DNA of 6,191 bases from contig JAFGNG010000279.1 in NCBI GenBank assembly GCA_016927125.1, positions 1 through 6,191 of the forward strand. Reading direction: 5' to 3'. Source of the DNA: Planctomycetota bacterium (GTDB lineage: Bacteria; Planctomycetota; SZUA-567; JAFGNG01). The position numbers were made by a program, and so were the translations under genes. The notes below the pieces were generated by a model, which saw only the letters and a program-made list of their open reading frames with translations, did no database searches and had not been told where the DNA came from. Positions within the stretch are counted from its first letter, which is position 1. Each line of letters begins with the position of its first letter. Below are positions 5,860-6,191 of this stretch, piece after piece.

Positions 5860-6070
5860 CCGGTTAATCTTCTCTTAAACGAGTTATGCCTATTATTTTT
5901 TTCATATCTTTATATAAAAAAATTAATTAAGAAAGTGTAAATTTACTCAGATTCTTCTGGAATCAGGGTTGATGATTTTTATTATCAATTTGGTGATTTA
6001 ACAGATATTCATTTAATAAATATTCTCTTGCGGAATTGATGGTTATTTATCGCCAGTTTTCCGAGGGGGC
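5860..6070. other. AT-rich intergenic region after smpB
   Basis: From 5861 to 6060 only 51 of 200 bases are G or C (about 26%), far below the flanking genes. It contains a T-run at 5895-5902 without a stable GC stem before it. It also contains an 8-bp stem with one G-T wobble, TTGATGAT / ATTATCAA (5969-5976 and 5981-5988), with a TTTT loop. I see no gene, tRNA or tmRNA here. It may hold the smpB terminator and the promoter or upstream AT element of the gene at 6085, but no single promoter stands out. Confidence 0.6.
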
Positions 6071-6077
6071 AGGAGAG
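6071..6077 (+). promoter_or_regulatory. Ribosome binding site of the gene at the right edge
   Basis: AGGAGAG lies about 7 to 9 bases before the ATG at 6085. It is the main reason to believe that the short open frame at the window end is a real gene start. Confidence 0.55.
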
Positions 6078-6084
6078 TAACTGC

Positions 6085-6191
6085 ATGCACCTAAGCATAT
6101 CTATCAATGCTGAGACAATTATTAATTTTGCTAATAATCCGGCCGGTTGGCAGGAGTCTTTACAACATGCTGACGAGTTTTACGCTCTGCC
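6085..6191 (+). CDS. Start of an unrecognised gene (3' end missing)
   Basis: The first 35 codons of a frame that continues beyond the window, beginning MHLSISINAETIINFANN and continuing PAGWQESLQHADEFYAL. I do not recognise it. It has no obvious signal peptide or membrane segment, and looks like a soluble, mildly acidic N-terminus. Its GC content is about 42% (45 of 107 bases), lower than the housekeeping genes to its left, and it follows a very AT-rich spacer, so it may have a different origin. A good ribosome binding site supports the start. A chance open frame of this length is possible, so confidence is moderate. Confidence 0.5.
   Translation, partial: MHLSISINAETIINFANNPAGWQESLQHADEFYAL

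Noticed and set aside
6061..6191. Possible tmRNA (ssrA) gene after smpB, suggested by a GGGGGC stretch
   Set aside because: The sequence after it lacks the conserved tmRNA 5' end and tag-like frame, and an ATG with ribosome binding site follows instead.
1..6191. CRISPR arrays, tRNA or rRNA genes, transposases, TPP riboswitch
   Set aside because: Looked for on both strands. There are no regularly spaced repeats, no cloverleaf-like or rRNA stretches, no transposase motifs, and no thi-box before the thiE gene.

Overview
The window looks like core chromosome from a moderately high-GC, probably Gram-negative bacterium. It carries five recognisable housekeeping genes, one small uncharacterised gene and the first codons of a gene that runs off the right end. 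The lineage cannot be fixed from this sequence. The fused ThiD2-ThiE enzyme, the long-insertion form of the AICAR formyltransferase domain and the divergent MnmE argue against a typical enterobacterium or Bacillus. They would fit an environmental lineage such as the PVC group (Planctomycetes, Verrucomicrobia, Lentisphaerae) or a deltaproteobacterial relative. That placement is inference.

Left part, plus strand (2-1842): the 3' end of purH (AICAR formyltransferase domain, purine synthesis) is followed after a short gap by a thiamin phosphate synthase with an N-terminal ThiD2 kinase domain. The two are very likely co-transcribed and link purine and thiamin metabolism. A 75-bp imperfect inverted repeat (1839-1913) begins at the thiE stop codon, which lies inside its left arm. 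A second small hairpin (1923-1940) sits between thiE and the convergent mnmE.

Centre, minus strand (5125 down to 1964): cca (tRNA nucleotidyltransferase), then a 44-codon gene for an extremely basic protein, then mnmE (tRNA wobble-uridine modification GTPase). The small gene has a near-consensus promoter, a strong ribosome binding site and its own intrinsic terminator. It is therefore an independent, probably well-expressed unit between two tRNA-maturation genes. It is the most interesting item in the window.

Right part, plus strand (5289-6191): smpB, the tmRNA-binding protein of ribosome rescue, is transcribed divergently from cca behind a good promoter. After smpB the composition drops to about 26% GC for about 200 bp. 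A new reading frame with a good ribosome binding site then starts at 6085 and is cut by the window end. No tmRNA, tRNA, rRNA, CRISPR array or transposase gene was found.

The genes from cca to smpB share a theme of tRNA maturation and ribosome function, which colours the guess about the small basic protein. I see no dedicated novel multi-gene system here. The candidates for novelty are the small basic protein, the repeat element at the thiE stop, the altered MnmE motifs and the unknown gene entering the right edge.
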